Assembly: GCA_005954745.1 (NCBI GenBank) | Contig: CP040678.1 | Coordinates: 2,418,001-2,482,000 of the forward strand | Direction of reading: 5' to 3' | Origin: Halostella pelagica | Lineage (GTDB): Archaea; Halobacteriota; Halobacteria; Halobacteriales; Natronoarchaeaceae | Length of the DNA: 64,000 nucleotides | Shown: positions 1 to 7,514 of the stretch, piece after piece | How the letters are laid out: every line of letters begins with the position of its first letter | Position numbering within the stretch: position 1 is the first letter of the stretch | Made by a program: the position numbers and the translations under genes | The notes under the pieces: generated by a model | Told to the model about the DNA's origin: nothing | Databases searched by the model: none | What the model saw: only the letters and a program-made list of their open reading frames with translations

Positions 1-1340
1 CGGACGGGGAGCGACGCGACCCGACAGCGACGAACGCCGATCTCGGCGCGGCGCTTCGGCGCGTCGTCGCCGCCGAGGTGACGGGCGAACGGCCGAACGC
101 CGGCCCCGCCGCCGACGAGGGGCAGTCCGACGCCGAAACGCTGTCCCGGGCGGGACTCGCCGCGGATTCGGGGCCGGGCGCTGGGCGGACCTGGTTGCCG
201 CGAGGGGCGTTCGTCCGGGACCGTCTGACCGCGTACGCGGACGACCTCGTGCGGGAGTTCGGCGGCCTCCCCGTCGAAACTCCCCGGGCCTACGACCTCG
301 ACGCGGAGGCGGTACGCGCTCACGCGGCGGCGTTCGGCGGTCGCGGCGGCCGGGTCGATTCCGGGAAGCGTCACCTGTTCCTGCGGCCGGCACACTGTCT
401 CGGTCACTGCTCGCTCCTCGCGACGGCGGATCTCGATGCGTCGGACCTCCCGGTCCGGCTCTACGAGTCGGGCGACGCCTGGAACGCGCCGGGTTCGAGG
501 GACCACCACCGCAGTGTCGACGTCGTGCCCGAGATGCACACCGCCGTCGCGGACACGGGGGAGGCACGCGAGGCGTTCCGCCGGCAGGCGGCCCTCGTTC
601 GGGAAGCGAACGCCGCACTGGAGACGGCGGCGGTGCCGGTTCTCCGAGTGACCGAGGAGTTCCACGCGGGTCACGAGGAGTGGGTCGAGACGCTGGCCGC
701 GGACGGTGACGGCCCGACGCTCGTCGAGGTGGTACCGGACCGGCCGGGGTGCTGGTCCGCGAGGCTCGATCTCGTCGCGACGGACGCCGGCGGTCGGTCC
801 ATCGAAACCGGGACCGTCCGACTCGACAGGGAGACGGCGGCGAGGTTCGGCGTCGAGTTCTCCGATGGCTCTCGGACGCGGACGCCGACGCTGCTTCACT
901 GTTCGCCGACGGGCCCGCTTGACGACGCGCTCCGGGCGGTGCTGTCCGGCCCGGAACGCGAGGGGTCGGAACTGCCGACCTGGCTCGCTCCCACGCAGGT
1001 CCGGTTGATCCCCGTCGACGGCGACCACCTCGGAACCTGCGACGATGTCGTCGACAGACTGACCGACGCCGGGGTTCGGGCCGACGTGGACGACCGCGCC
1101 GCTCCGGTCGGCGACCGCCTCGCCCGGGCGGACGACGAGCGAGTACCACACGTCGCCGTCGTCGGCGACCGAGAGCGGAATGGGGAGACGTTACAGGTCA
1201 CTAACCGCGCGACGGGGAGAGAGCGTACGACGGATGTCGACGAACTCGCGAGGACCGTCCGCGAGGCGACCGCCGCGCATCCGGCGCGGGAGCGATACGG
1301 GCCGCGCCGCGTCAGCGAAACGCTCGCGTTCGGGGAGTAA
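1..1340 (+). CDS. Threonyl-tRNA synthetase-like protein, 3' part
   Basis: The reading frame is open to the left edge, so the gene is cut off upstream; the first in-frame GTG is at 78. The protein resembles the class II core plus anticodon-binding domain of archaeal threonyl-tRNA synthetase. A motif-2-like stretch beginning LRPAHCLGHC lies near 390-480, and a C-terminal HGTP anticodon-binding domain starts at WLAPTQVRLIP near 981 and includes DDRAAPVGDRL. The family normally has an arginine in motif 2 (R-x-E, often YRYE) that contacts ATP; here the equivalent reads ESGDAWN, with no arginine. Catalytic aminoacylation is therefore doubtful, and this may be a ThrRS paralogue or a ThrRS-like accessory protein. 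Family assignment is good; activity is inference. Confidence 0.75.
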   Translation, partial: DGERRDPTATNADLGAALRRVVAAEVTGERPNAGPAADEGQSDAETLSRAGLAADSGPGAGRTWLPRGAFVRDRLTAYADDLVREFGGLPVETPRAYDLDAEAVRAHAAAFGGRGGRVDSGKRHLFLRPAHCLGHCSLLATADLDASDLPVRLYESGDAWNAPGSRDHHRSVDVVPEMHTAVADTGEAREAFRRQAALVREANAALETAAVPVLRVTEEFHAGHEEWVETLAADGDGPTLVEVVPDRPGCWSARLDLVATDAGGRSIETGTVRLDRETAARFGVEFSDGSRTRTPTLLHCSPTGPLDDALRAVLSGPEREGSELPTWLAPTQVRLIPVDGDHLGTCDDVVDRLTDAGVRADVDDRAAPVGDRLARADDERVPHVAVVGDRERNGETLQVTNRATGRERTTDVDELARTVREATAAHPARERYGPRRVSETLAFGE

Positions 1341-1380
1341 CATCGTCGAGATGGGACGCGAGCCACCGGAACGTCTCTCG

Positions 1381-1450
1381 TAGCCAGTGAAACAGTTCAC
1401 GCAGTGATCGCCCGACAGCAGGCGGTCGAATGTGCGATGACTGTCTACCA
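1381..1450 (+). repeat. Diverged copy of palindromic intergenic element
   Basis: This 70-base stretch shares ordered blocks with the elements at 60913-60996 and 55703-55780: TAGC, GTGAAAC, TTCAC, TGATCGC and a terminal GTGCGATGACT-like block. The pairing potential of its outer arms is weaker than in the other two copies. It sits between the ThrRS-like gene and the tRNA-Gly promoter. Confidence 0.4.
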
Positions 1451-1498
1451 TATTTCGAGCGTTCGATTCCCGGGTGCTGCTCGGTCGAGTTGGCTACA

Positions 1499-1506
1499 TT
1501 TATAAG
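1499..1506 (+). promoter_or_regulatory. TATA box of tRNA-Gly
   Basis: TTTATAAG lies 28 bases before the first base of the mature tRNA, the usual distance for an archaeal TATA box serving a tRNA with a very short 5' leader. Confidence 0.7.
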
Positions 1507-1533
1507 CCCCCGACACATGATTCCGTATACAGG

Positions 1534-1604
1534 GCGCTGGTAGTGTAGTGGTATCACGTGACCTTGCCATGGTCACAACCGGGGTTCAAATCCCCGCCAG
1601 CGCA
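1534..1604 (+). tRNA. tRNA-Gly (anticodon GCC)
   Basis: A full cloverleaf can be drawn. The acceptor stem is GCGCTGG with CCAGCGC, followed by discriminator A at 1604. The anticodon stem TGACC/GGTCA encloses the loop TTGCCAT, giving anticodon GCC. The T arm is CGGGG TTCAAAT CCCCG. The gene encodes no CCA. It decodes GGC and GGU glycine codons. A TATA box lies 28 bases upstream. A degenerate copy of its 3' end lies about 120 bases downstream. Confidence 0.95.
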
Positions 1605-1724
1605 TTTTCGCTGCGAACTACTCCGCTGAGCACCGCGTAGCGTGGGTTCTCAGCCTCGTGAGCAGTAAACTCGCCGAGGGATTTGAACTAGACCAGACGC
1701 AGTCACGGCCGGAGAGGGGAACGT

Positions 1725-1753
1725 CCGGGGTGGTTTGAATCCCCGCTAACGCG
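1725..1753 (+). repeat. Degenerate tRNA-Gly 3'-end copy
   Basis: The bases CCGGGG, then TTTGAATCCCCGC, then CGC follow the T arm and acceptor strand of the upstream tRNA-Gly with a 3-base insertion and a few changes. The 1605-1835 stretch holds no gene. Partial duplication of a tRNA 3' end is the usual scar of tRNA-targeting integrases, but no integrase or second clean att site is visible here. Confidence 0.4.
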
Positions 1754-1835
1754 CTCATCTCGACATCACCGTCTCCGCTTCACTTTCACCGCGCATGGAT
1801 CAGGTGTTTACGATGGCCGCGAGTCAGTCACGTAC

Positions 1836-2927
1836 ATGGACGACCGTATTCGGAGACACGCGGAGATCCTCGTAGACCACTGTACGGACATCGAGGCCGG
1901 CGACAACGTTCTCGTCCGGGCACCGGCGGAGGCAGACGACCTCGTCGTGGCGCTCTACGAGCAACTCGGCGAGCGCGGCGCGCGGCCGGTGACATCGTGG
2001 AGCAACAGCCGCGCCGGTTCCGCGTACGCACGAGAAATGGACGTAGAAGACTTCGAGACCAAGGACCACCGACTCGCGGCGATGGAGGAGACGGACGTGG
2101 TGATCATGGTGACGGGCTCGGCGAACTCGGCGGAGTCGAGCGACATCGACCCGGAGAAGTCGGCCGCCGCGGGCCGAGCGCGACAGCCCATCCTGCAAGA
2201 GCGTCTCGACAAGCGGTGGGTCATTACGCAGTATCCGACGGCCGCCGACGCGCAGAAAGCCGAGATGAGCACCGCCGCGTGGACCGACTTCGTCTACGAG
2301 GCCGTCAACAGGGACTGGGAGGCCCAGCGTGAGTTTCAGGACCAGATGGTAGCGGTCCTCGACCCCGCGGATGAGGTGCGGATCGTAAGCGGTGACGGGA
2401 CGGATCTCCGGATGAGCGTCGACGGGATGCGGGCGAGCAACGATTACGCGAAGCGAAACCTCCCGGGCGGCGAGGCGTTCACCTCTCCGGTTCCGGATTC
2501 GGTCGAGGGCGAGGTGAGGTTCGATATGCCGCTGATCCGTAACGGTCGAGAGATACGGGACGCCCACCTTACCTTCGAAGGCGGCGAAGTTGTGTCTCAT
2601 TCCGCGGATCAGAACGAGGCCGTGCTGGCGAGCGTCCTCGAAACCGACGACGGCGCGCGTCGGGTTGGCGAACTCGGGATCGGGATGAACCGCGGCATCG
2701 ACGAGTTTACCTACAACATGCTGTTCGACGAGAAGATGGGCGACACCGTCCACATCGCGCTTGGGAACGCCTTGGAGGAGTGCGTTCCCGACGACCGCGA
2801 GTTCAACGAGAGCGCGATGCATGTGGACATGCTCGTCGACATGAGCGAGAACTCCCGGATCGAGGTCGACGGTGAAGTCGTCCAGCGAAACGGAACGTTC
2901 CGGTTCGAAGAGGGGTTCAAGGGTTGA
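1836..2927 (+). CDS. M29 family metallo-aminopeptidase
   Basis: The 363-residue protein has the architecture of thermophilic-type aminopeptidases (peptidase family M29, AmpS/AmpT/PepS), cytosolic enzymes with a two-metal site that remove N-terminal residues from peptides. The family's metal-ligand region is recognisable in the C-terminal third: a glutamate in RVGELGIGMN, a histidine in GDTVHIALG, and the H-x-D pair in NESAMHVDMLVDMS. The length is slightly under the usual 370-410. The start at ATG 1836 follows directly on an intergenic region. The C-terminal motif GTFRFEEG is echoed in non-coding DNA about 90 bases further on, suggesting a past local duplication. Substrate range cannot be inferred. 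Confidence 0.88.
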   Translation: MDDRIRRHAEILVDHCTDIEAGDNVLVRAPAEADDLVVALYEQLGERGARPVTSWSNSRAGSAYAREMDVEDFETKDHRLAAMEETDVVIMVTGSANSAESSDIDPEKSAAAGRARQPILQERLDKRWVITQYPTAADAQKAEMSTAAWTDFVYEAVNRDWEAQREFQDQMVAVLDPADEVRIVSGDGTDLRMSVDGMRASNDYAKRNLPGGEAFTSPVPDSVEGEVRFDMPLIRNGREIRDAHLTFEGGEVVSHSADQNEAVLASVLETDDGARRVGELGIGMNRGIDEFTYNMLFDEKMGDTVHIALGNALEECVPDDREFNESAMHVDMLVDMSENSRIEVDGEVVQRNGTFRFEEGFKG

Positions 2928-3075
2928 GGTAGCGGCTTCTGGTCCAGCGTTTGCGAGCGAGACAAAAGCTGATACTGGCACGTTCCGGTTCGAGGACGGG
3001 ATGGGAAGAACACCGAACCACGCCCGAACGGTAACAGCCGCCAGTGTATTTCTCGCTGCGCGTAGTTTCGCCACT

Positions 3076-3732
3076 ATGAGCAGCATCGCGGAGTTGGCTA
3101 TCCCTCCGGAGGAGTTCATCCTGGCGCACACGCTCGCCGCGGTGCCGGACGCGACAGTTGAGATCGAACGCGTCGCGGCAGCGACCGAGAACCGCGTGAC
3201 CCCCTACTTCTGGGTACACAGCGACGACCTCGACGCCTTCGACGCCGCCCTCCGCGAGGACGATACCGCGCGGAACCCTGAACAGTTGGAGTCAGACGGG
3301 AGCGACCGACTCTACCGGGTCGACTGGCATGCCGAGGACCACGGGATAGTCGAGGTACTCGCTCAGTCCGAGGCGACCGTGCTGAAAGCTGTGGCGAACG
3401 ACACGTGGCAGGTCCGGATACTGTTCCCGGACGAGGACAGCCTCTCGACGTTTCACGACGGGTGCCGGACCGCTGGGCTGTCGTTCACCGTCGAACGCCT
3501 CTACCACCCCGACGACCTCGGAGACACCCACGAACACGGGGTAACGGAGGAGCAGCGAACCGCTCTGGTGGCCGCCTACCGGGCCGGCTACTTTGCCGTA
3601 CCCCGGAACGCGACACTCGCCGAAGTAGCGGACGACCTAGACATCTCCTCGAACGCGCTGTCGTCGCGGTTGCGACGAGGGAACGCGAACCTCATCGAAC
3701 GCGTTCTCGTCGACGATCCGCGGTCGACTTAA
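3076..3732 (+). CDS. HTH_10 (Bat-type) transcriptional regulator
   Basis: From ATG 3076 (MSSIAELAIPP) this gives 218 residues. The frame stays open further upstream, but that part lacks family similarity and contains a duplicated fragment of the preceding gene, so 3076 is preferred. Residues 1 to about 155 match the BAT-like sensing region of haloarchaeal bacterio-opsin activator relatives. The C-terminal 55 residues, starting LTEEQRTALVAAYRAGYF, form the HTH_10 DNA-binding domain. It is a single-domain cytosolic regulator with no REC, PAS or GAF module. Target genes are unknown; the HalOD1 gene follows on the same strand. Confidence 0.85.
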   Translation: MSSIAELAIPPEEFILAHTLAAVPDATVEIERVAAATENRVTPYFWVHSDDLDAFDAALREDDTARNPEQLESDGSDRLYRVDWHAEDHGIVEVLAQSEATVLKAVANDTWQVRILFPDEDSLSTFHDGCRTAGLSFTVERLYHPDDLGDTHEHGVTEEQRTALVAAYRAGYFAVPRNATLAEVADDLDISSNALSSRLRRGNANLIERVLVDDPRST

Positions 3733-3794
3733 AAAGGTCGTGAATACTCACAGGCAGTCACTACCTGCACTCCGTGGATAGATACGGTGGCACG

Positions 3795-4106
3795 ATGTCC
3801 GACGGACCATACGAAAACGGTGACGCGAGCGACGCCTCACTTCGGCTAAACGAGAGCACTGAGACGCTACATACACGCGACCCCGCGGACTACGAGTCGA
3901 CGTCCACCGCCGTCGTCTCTGCCGTGAAGACGGCCGTCGGCTGTGAGATGACGGATCTGCCCCCGCTGTACGACACCGTCGAACCGGAAGCGCTCGACCG
4001 GCTCGCGGCGGCCGGGACAGTCCGCGTCCGATTTCGGTTCGCCGGATGTGAGGTCGAACTGTCGGAGGACGAGGTTCGCGTCCGCGGACCGTCGGAGAAG
4101 TCGTAG
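3795..4106 (+). CDS. HalOD1 output domain protein
   Basis: About 103 residues from ATG 3795 (MSDGPYENGD); a GTG at 3774 would add seven. The central segment LPPLYDTVEPEALDRL followed by a strand-rich end (RFRFAGCEVELSEDEV) is characteristic of halobacterial output domain 1, a small domain common in haloarchaeal signalling proteins and of unknown biochemical role. A related stand-alone protein is encoded at 20918-21238. A possible TATA box, TTAAAAA, lies near 3729-3735. Confidence 0.75.
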   Translation: MSDGPYENGDASDASLRLNESTETLHTRDPADYESTSTAVVSAVKTAVGCEMTDLPPLYDTVEPEALDRLAAAGTVRVRFRFAGCEVELSEDEVRVRGPSEKS

Positions 4107-4121
4107 GTCTTGGGAGAGAGT

Positions 4122-5162
4122 TCAGGTCCGTCGGGCACCGGTCCCCGGCCGTTCGAGCGCCGACAGATCTATCCTACCGTCGGGCATCGACACCCCGTCG
4201 TACGGATCGCGGCCGAGCAAGAGCGACCCATCGAGGTCCGCGTAGTCGAGTAGCGGCGCGAGGTGAGCACCCGCAGCGATGGACGCGTTACTCTCGATCA
4301 TACAGCCGAGCATCACCTCCAGCCCGTGGGCGCGAGCCGTGTGTATCATCCGTCGCGCTTCGCGCAGTCCGCCGCATTTCATGAGTTTGATCGTGACGAT
4401 GTCGGTCCGGTCGGCGACCCGCGGCACGTCGGCGAGCGTCACGCAGGACTCGTCGGCGGCGATCGGCAGCGACGACCGCTCGTAGACGAAGCGCAGTCCC
4501 TCAGTGTTCTCCGCGGGAACGGGCTGCTCGACGAACTCCACACCGTACTCGGCCAGGAGTTCCGTCTTTCGGACCGCCTCGCGGGGCGTCCACGCCTCGT
4601 TCGCGTCGACCCGTATCCGGGCCTCGGGTGCCGCCGACCGGACGGCGTCGATGACGGCCTCGTCCCGGTCGGTGCCGAGTTTGACCTTCAGGACGCCGTA
4701 TCCGCGGTCGACCGCGTCCGCGGTCTTCTCGCGCATTCGGTCGACCTCGTCCAGACCGATAGTGAACGACGTTTCGACCGTCCTCTCGGGGTCGAGCCCC
4801 CAGTAGCGGTAGAGCGGTTGGTCGGCGCGCTTCGCCGCGAGGTCGTGGAGTGCGATGCTCACCGCACACCGGGCCGCGGGATTGTCCCGGACCGCCTCGC
4901 GCATCCGGCGTTCGATCCGCTCTCGCTGGGTCGGGTCCCCGACGTCCTCCACGACGGCCAGCAGGTCCGGAAGGACGGCCGCGACTGTGTCGGCCGTCTC
5001 GCCGTAATGTGTCGAGGGTGCCGCACCGCCGACGCCGACCGCGCCCGCGTCGTCCTCGATTCGGACGACCACGTTCTCGGAGGTGGTCTGAGTGCCCCGA
5101 GCGATGGTAAACGGGGTTTCGAGCGGCAGCTCCAGTCGCTCGAACGACGCGGAGAGGGTCAC
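4122..5162 (-). CDS. dgcA: N-acetyl-D-glutamate racemase / dipeptide epimerase family (DgcA-like)
   Basis: Enolase-superfamily protein of 346 residues starting at GTG 5162. It has an N-terminal capping domain, then a TIM barrel with the K-x-K pair in GVLKVKLG, metal ligands in RVDANEAW, VEFVEQPVP and AADESC, and a distal lysine in IVTIKLMKCGG. This is the L-Ala-D/L-Glu epimerase (YcjG/YkfB) type. Because it overlaps the DUF1611 gene by four bases (GTGA), the likelier role is the DgcA step of the reported DgcN-DgcA D-glutamate pathway in marine bacteria and haloarchaea: racemising N-acetyl-D-glutamate to the L form. The alternative is muropeptide-type dipeptide epimerase, less likely in a cell without murein. 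Confidence 0.82.
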   Translation of the reverse strand: MTLSASFERLELPLETPFTIARGTQTTSENVVVRIEDDAGAVGVGGAAPSTHYGETADTVAAVLPDLLAVVEDVGDPTQRERIERRMREAVRDNPAARCAVSIALHDLAAKRADQPLYRYWGLDPERTVETSFTIGLDEVDRMREKTADAVDRGYGVLKVKLGTDRDEAVIDAVRSAAPEARIRVDANEAWTPREAVRKTELLAEYGVEFVEQPVPAENTEGLRFVYERSSLPIAADESCVTLADVPRVADRTDIVTIKLMKCGGLREARRMIHTARAHGLEVMLGCMIESNASIAAGAHLAPLLDYADLDGSLLLGRDPYDGVSMPDGRIDLSALERPGTGARRT

Positions 5163-6172
5163 AGTACCGCCTCCAGCAGATCGTCGCGGTCGAACCGCAC
5201 CAGATCCGTCGCCGGAAGCCCGAGGGCGGTCGAGAACTCGTCGATTGCGGCGCGGGCGGCGTCGTCGCTTTCGACGTCCATCGTGTTCACCGCGCCGGCG
5301 ACCACCTCGGACTCGTGAACGGGCGCAGCCAGTTCTTCGTAGAGGTCGACGTACGACTGAAACGGCGGCAGGGGGAACGACTCGTAGCCGTGGATCGCGT
5401 CGCGGCCGGCGCGGTGACACAGCACCATGCGGTCGGGCATCGACCCGTGGAGTATCCCGCAAGTGACTGCCGAATACGCGGGGTGAACGATGCTCCCCTG
5501 GCCTTCGACGAAGAGGTAGTCGTGCTCGTTGCCTTTCTCGACTATCATCTCCTCGACGGCACCGGCCGTGAAGTCGCTTACCACGCGGTCTATCGGATTC
5601 CCCCATCCCTCGATCATGATACCGGTCTGGCCCGTCGGGATCACCGCGGCGTCGTGGCCCGCCTCCCGCGCGGCCTCGACCAGTTCCATCGTCGCCGTCA
5701 TCTTCCCCACCGAGCAGTCGGTACCGACGGTGAGGACGATCTCCGCGTCCACGTCGGCGGCGACGCCGTCGGCGACGGTCAGGTCGTCCGGCGGTTTGCG
5801 GACATCCCGGAGGTCGCACCCGTTCTCCGCGGCGAGCCGTGCGAACTCCTCGTCCTCCGAGAGGAAGTAGTGGAGGCCGGAGATGACGTCGCACCCGCGC
5901 TCTAGCGCCGCCCGGACGTCGGGCCGCCAGGACGCCTCGAACTCGCCGCCTATCGGCGCGATACCGATGAGAAGGGCATCTACCTCGCCGACGTCGTCCA
6001 TCGACGCGACGATCGGAGCGTCCTGTACGTCCCCCACGTGGTCGCTCACGCGCTGACCGGCCCGGTCCCGGTCTATCACCGCTCGAACGTCGTCGTCACC
6101 GTACCGCAGGACGCCCAGCCCCGTCTTGGCGCGGTCGGGAAACCGCTCGTGTGCAAGAATGGCGATTCGCAT
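5159..6172 (-). CDS. dgcN: DUF1611 family, D-glutamate N-acetyltransferase (DgcN-like)
   Basis: The 337-residue protein belongs to DUF1611, with an N-terminal Rossmann-like half and a C-terminal P-loop half containing GTDCSVGKMT near residue 150 and FVEGQGSIVHPAY downstream. DUF1611 members paired with a DgcA-type enolase have been reported as D-glutamate N-acetyltransferases, the first step of a D-glutamate catabolic route. The gene is first in a two-gene minus-strand operon and overlaps dgcA by four bases. A TATA-like AATTTATACT and a 14-bp palindrome lie 23-50 bases upstream of the ATG at 6172. Assignment rests on family and context. Confidence 0.82.
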   Translation of the reverse strand: MRIAILAHERFPDRAKTGLGVLRYGDDDVRAVIDRDRAGQRVSDHVGDVQDAPIVASMDDVGEVDALLIGIAPIGGEFEASWRPDVRAALERGCDVISGLHYFLSEDEEFARLAAENGCDLRDVRKPPDDLTVADGVAADVDAEIVLTVGTDCSVGKMTATMELVEAAREAGHDAAVIPTGQTGIMIEGWGNPIDRVVSDFTAGAVEEMIVEKGNEHDYLFVEGQGSIVHPAYSAVTCGILHGSMPDRMVLCHRAGRDAIHGYESFPLPPFQSYVDLYEELAAPVHESEVVAGAVNTMDVESDDAARAAIDEFSTALGLPATDLVRFDRDDLLEAVL

Positions 6173-6194
6173 AGGGGAACATTGCTCGGGGGGG

Positions 6195-6221
6195 AATTTA
6201 TACTGACCGTTGGCGCCAACG
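6195..6221 (-). promoter_or_regulatory. dgcNA promoter with 14-bp palindrome
   Basis: Read on the minus strand, AGTATAAATT (6195-6204) is a TATA box about 25 bases from the dgcN ATG. Directly upstream, CGTTGGCGCCAACG (6208-6221) is a perfect 14-bp palindrome covering the position of the BRE, where a bound regulator would block or assist TFB/TBP. Confidence 0.6.
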
Positions 6222-6479
6222 AACGTACTCGGCGGGACGGCGGACCGGTCCCGACAGCACGTCGTCCCTGGAGTTCTCGTCGGCGACGGACAGACAGCGC
6301 TCTCCCTGCTCTAACCCCTGGCGGATAAACGGATAACGTTCGCAAACCGCTCTTCAGGGCTCTCGTACGAGTCATTGGCCGTATTACTTCGGGGATGGAT
6401 AGACTTGGCCACTCTCTCGGAGTCGATACGGCGTCCGGCACGAACAGCGAAAACGCCGCCCGTCGCCGCTGTTCAGCGT
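6222..6479. other. Intergenic region, no gene seen
   Basis: Reading frames here are basic or low-quality shadows. Apart from the dgcNA promoter at its left side, I see no gene, RNA or repeat. It lies between the dgcN start and the 3' end of the Vms1-like gene. Confidence 0.6.
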
Positions 6480-7370
6480 TTAAACCCGGTACAGCGTTGT
6501 CGTCCAGAAGTCGTAGAACGCCTCGTCCAGCGCGTCCTCGGGGTCGCCCGTCGCGTCGACGGCGGCGGTCGCCGTCGCGTCCACGTCCACGTCGTCGAAC
6601 ACGGTGTGTTCGCCGACGAGGATCAGTCGGTCAGACTCGCGGTCGGCGATAGCCTCCCGGCACCGCTCGACGTGGTCCGCTATCTGCCCGTCGCGCACGC
6701 GCTCGAACCGCCCCTGCGAGAAGCCCCCTTTCGAGTGTTTCGCCTTCACATCGCTCTCGAACGTCGTCGTCGCGACGCGTTCGCGGCCCTCGTACTCGCC
6801 GAGTGCGAACAGGTCGGCCCGGACAACTGCGAGCGCGAACGATCCGGTCGGCAGAAACCATCGCCGGTCGACCCGAAACCCGTCGTCCCAGGTGACGAAG
6901 GGATCTGGTGCGACCGGCGGGACGAGCGCGGCCTCGACGAGGCCGGCGTCGTCAGCGACGACGAGACAGGGTCTCGCCCGGTCGAGCAGCGCGGCGCGGT
7001 CGCCGAACGCGTCGCGGACAGCCTCCGGCACTCCGTCGTCGACCATCGCGGTCAGCGCTCCTTCGGGGCCGGTCTCGACGCTCTCTAGCCTGTCGATCAC
7101 GGCGGCCAGACGGTCGCCACGAAGTTCGCTGACGCCGCGAAAGTCGAGCGACCCACCGTCGTCGTCGCCCGCGCGGTCGACCCGGTCTTCGAGTTCCGCG
7201 ATCCGGTCTTCGAGGCGATTGACGCGCTCTTCGGCGTTCTGACGGGCGGTCACGGCGTCAGCCTTGCGGTCGGACTCCGCTTCGAGTCGCCGTTCGAGAT
7301 GCGTCTTTTCCTCCTCTAACTCGTCGATGCGGTCTTTCAGTTCCGCCCGGCCCAGCAACTCGTCGAGCAT
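6480..7370 (-). CDS. Vms1/ANKZF1-type peptidyl-tRNA hydrolase
   Basis: From ATG 7370 (MLDELLGRAE) the protein has 296 residues; a longer frame upstream is unlikely because a TATA-like CCTAAAAGT sits just before 7370. Residues 5-90 are a predicted coiled coil rich in Glu, Arg and Leu. The rest is an eRF1-domain-2-like fold with the signature KGGFSQGRFERVR, the glutamine loop of Vms1/ANKZF1 enzymes that release nascent chains from stalled ribosomes by cleaving peptidyl-tRNA. It probably acts in the cytosol in ribosome rescue. The archaeal members lack the ankyrin and zinc-finger parts of eukaryotic ANKZF1, as here. Confidence 0.8.
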   Translation of the reverse strand: MLDELLGRAELKDRIDELEEEKTHLERRLEAESDRKADAVTARQNAEERVNRLEDRIAELEDRVDRAGDDDGGSLDFRGVSELRGDRLAAVIDRLESVETGPEGALTAMVDDGVPEAVRDAFGDRAALLDRARPCLVVADDAGLVEAALVPPVAPDPFVTWDDGFRVDRRWFLPTGSFALAVVRADLFALGEYEGRERVATTTFESDVKAKHSKGGFSQGRFERVRDGQIADHVERCREAIADRESDRLILVGEHTVFDDVDVDATATAAVDATGDPEDALDEAFYDFWTTTLYRV

Positions 7371-7447
7371 CAAGAGTGTGGCCGCGGCGCGGCCACTTTT
7401 AGGTTCCGCCCCTCGTCCGCGTTCACCGCCGCTCGCCACGCGGCCTC

Positions 7448-7514
7448 ATACTGTCGGCTGTAATCCCTGACCCCTAGAGTCCGATTCTCTGTCCGAAGTG
7501 ACAGCCGACAGTAT
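7448..7514. repeat. 14-bp perfect inverted repeat, 39-bp spacer
   Basis: ATACTGTCGGCTGT (7448-7461) is the exact reverse complement of ACAGCCGACAGTAT (7501-7514). The right arm ends on the first base of the stop codon of the gene at 7514-7870. It could form a long hairpin at the 3' end of that minus-strand transcript, or be the terminal repeats of a 67-bp miniature element. Confidence 0.7.

Noticed and set aside
4850-5894. Long minus-strand frame extending the dgcA gene upstream through dgcN
   Set aside because: The upstream part is Arg/Pro-rich and antisense-like in composition, lies wholly within dgcN in another frame, and the GTG at 5162 gives the exact family N-terminus.
4263-5905. Long plus-strand frames opposite dgcA and dgcN
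   Set aside because: These are antisense shadows caused by GC-rich codon third positions; no family similarity, and the minus-strand enzymes are clear.
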